Assembly: GCA_938016355.1 (NCBI GenBank)
Contig: CALLWO010000023.1
Location: 1 to 34,892 of the forward strand
Direction of reading: 5' to 3'
Length of the DNA stretch: 34,892 nt
Source of the DNA: an uncultured Boseongicola sp.
GTDB taxonomy: Bacteria > Pseudomonadota > Alphaproteobacteria > Rhodobacterales > Rhodobacteraceae
A program made the position numbers and the translations under genes. Positions 34,512 to 34,892 of this stretch are shown here, piece after piece. Each line of letters opens with the position of its first letter. The stretch's first letter is position 1. A model generated the notes under the pieces. That model worked only from the letters and a program-made list of their open reading frames with translations, searched no databases and had not been told where the DNA came from.

Positions 34512-34892
34512 ATGCCAAAACCAAAGTACACGCGCGAAGACGCTTTGAATTTCCACATGCACCCGACGCCGGGGAAATTTGAAATTCAGGCAACCGTACC
34601 AATGAACACACAGCGGGACCTTTCACTGGCCTATTCGCCGGGCGTCGCAGTTCCCTGCGAAGAAATCGCGGCAAACCCGGAAACAGCGTATGATTATACC
34701 AACAAGGGCAATCTGGTAGCCGTGATCTCCAATGGAACCGCGGTGCTCGGGCTGGGAAATCTTGGCGCACTTGGCTCCAAGCCGGTGATGGAAGGCAAGT
34801 CCGTCCTCTTTAAACGTTTTGCAGACGTAAACTCGATCGATATCGAACTTGATACCGAGGATGTTGACGCATTTTGCAACGCGGTGCGCCTG
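34512..34892 (+). CDS. maeB: NADP-dependent malic enzyme (3' partial)
   Basis: The frame opens with ATG at 34512 after GGGAGGA (34501-34507) and runs 127 codons to the window edge without a stop. The N-terminus [25 protein letters not shown], then [68 protein letters not shown], is the typical start of the MaeB-type malic enzyme, which decarboxylates malate to pyruvate with NADP+. Most alphaproteobacterial MaeB proteins carry a C-terminal phosphotransacetylase-like domain; that part lies beyond this window. DME/TME cofactor preference cannot be settled from this fragment. Confidence 0.93.
   Translation, partial: MPKPKYTREDALNFHMHPTPGKFEIQATVPMNTQRDLSLAYSPGVAVPCEEIAANPETAYDYTNKGNLVAVISNGTAVLGLGNLGALGSKPVMEGKSVLFKRFADVNSIDIELDTEDVDAFCNAVRL

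Noticed and set aside
1-34892. Search by eye for tRNA, rRNA, CRISPR, insertion sequences, prophage or defence genes
   Set aside because: Nothing supported: nearly every base lies in a recognised housekeeping gene, and the intergenic gaps are too short or lack the needed structure.

Overview
This window looks like the replication-origin region of an alphaproteobacterium of the Rhodobacteraceae (Roseobacter) type. The evidence is the gene content and order (maf-aroE-coaE-dnaQ facing hemJ-rho-mnmE-mnmG-rsmG-parA-parB), the AddAB recombination system, a Tim44-like protein beside MltA, hrcA-grpE without dnaK, and two perfect copies of the chromosomal parS palindrome. Taxonomy is inferred from protein character and synteny; no rRNA or tRNA gene is present.

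Layout. (1) 1-9941, plus strand: a compact operon with the 3' part of a PAS-domain (DivL-like) protein, tsaE, amgK, murU, addB and addA, mostly overlapping by 4-8 nt. (2) 10002-12336: trxA with a clear terminator, then hslVU. (3) 12432-15919: an MFS transporter converging on a minus-strand cluster of tim44-like gene, mltA and smr. (4) 16026-17061: fxsA and secB, plus strand. (5) 17054-19758: minus-strand operon maf-aroE-coaE-dnaQ. (6) 19759-20161: the only long non-coding stretch, with several DnaA-box-like 9-mers and an AT-rich tract, the best oriC candidate. (7) 20162-27530: plus-strand hemJ, rho, mnmE, mnmG, rsmG, parA, parB. Perfect parS sites lie inside the 5' ends of mnmG and rsmG. (8) 27527-29978: minus-strand rph-rdgB-hemW. 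(9) 30098-31719: hrcA-grpE. (10) 31733-34390: mutS on minus, then the start of a malic enzyme gene (maeB) running off the right edge.

How it fits together. The genes flanking the 403-nt gap point away from it on both sides, as expected for co-directional replication from an origin. ParA and ParB act on the parS sites 3.3-5.2 kb to the right to segregate the newly copied origin. The remaining genes are housekeeping: tRNA modification (tsaE, mnmE, mnmG), rRNA methylation (rsmG), genome maintenance (addAB, mutS, dnaQ, rdgB, maf), proteostasis (hslVU, hrcA, grpE, secB), envelope recycling (amgK, murU, mltA) and heme metabolism (hemJ, hemW).

I found no phage, insertion sequence, CRISPR array, toxin-antitoxin or defence module, and no convincing undescribed multi-gene system. 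The most interesting signals are the dual-use parS/coding sequences, two possible degenerate parS sites, an FNR-type palindrome in front of mnmE, and a DivL-like protein that ends without a kinase domain.
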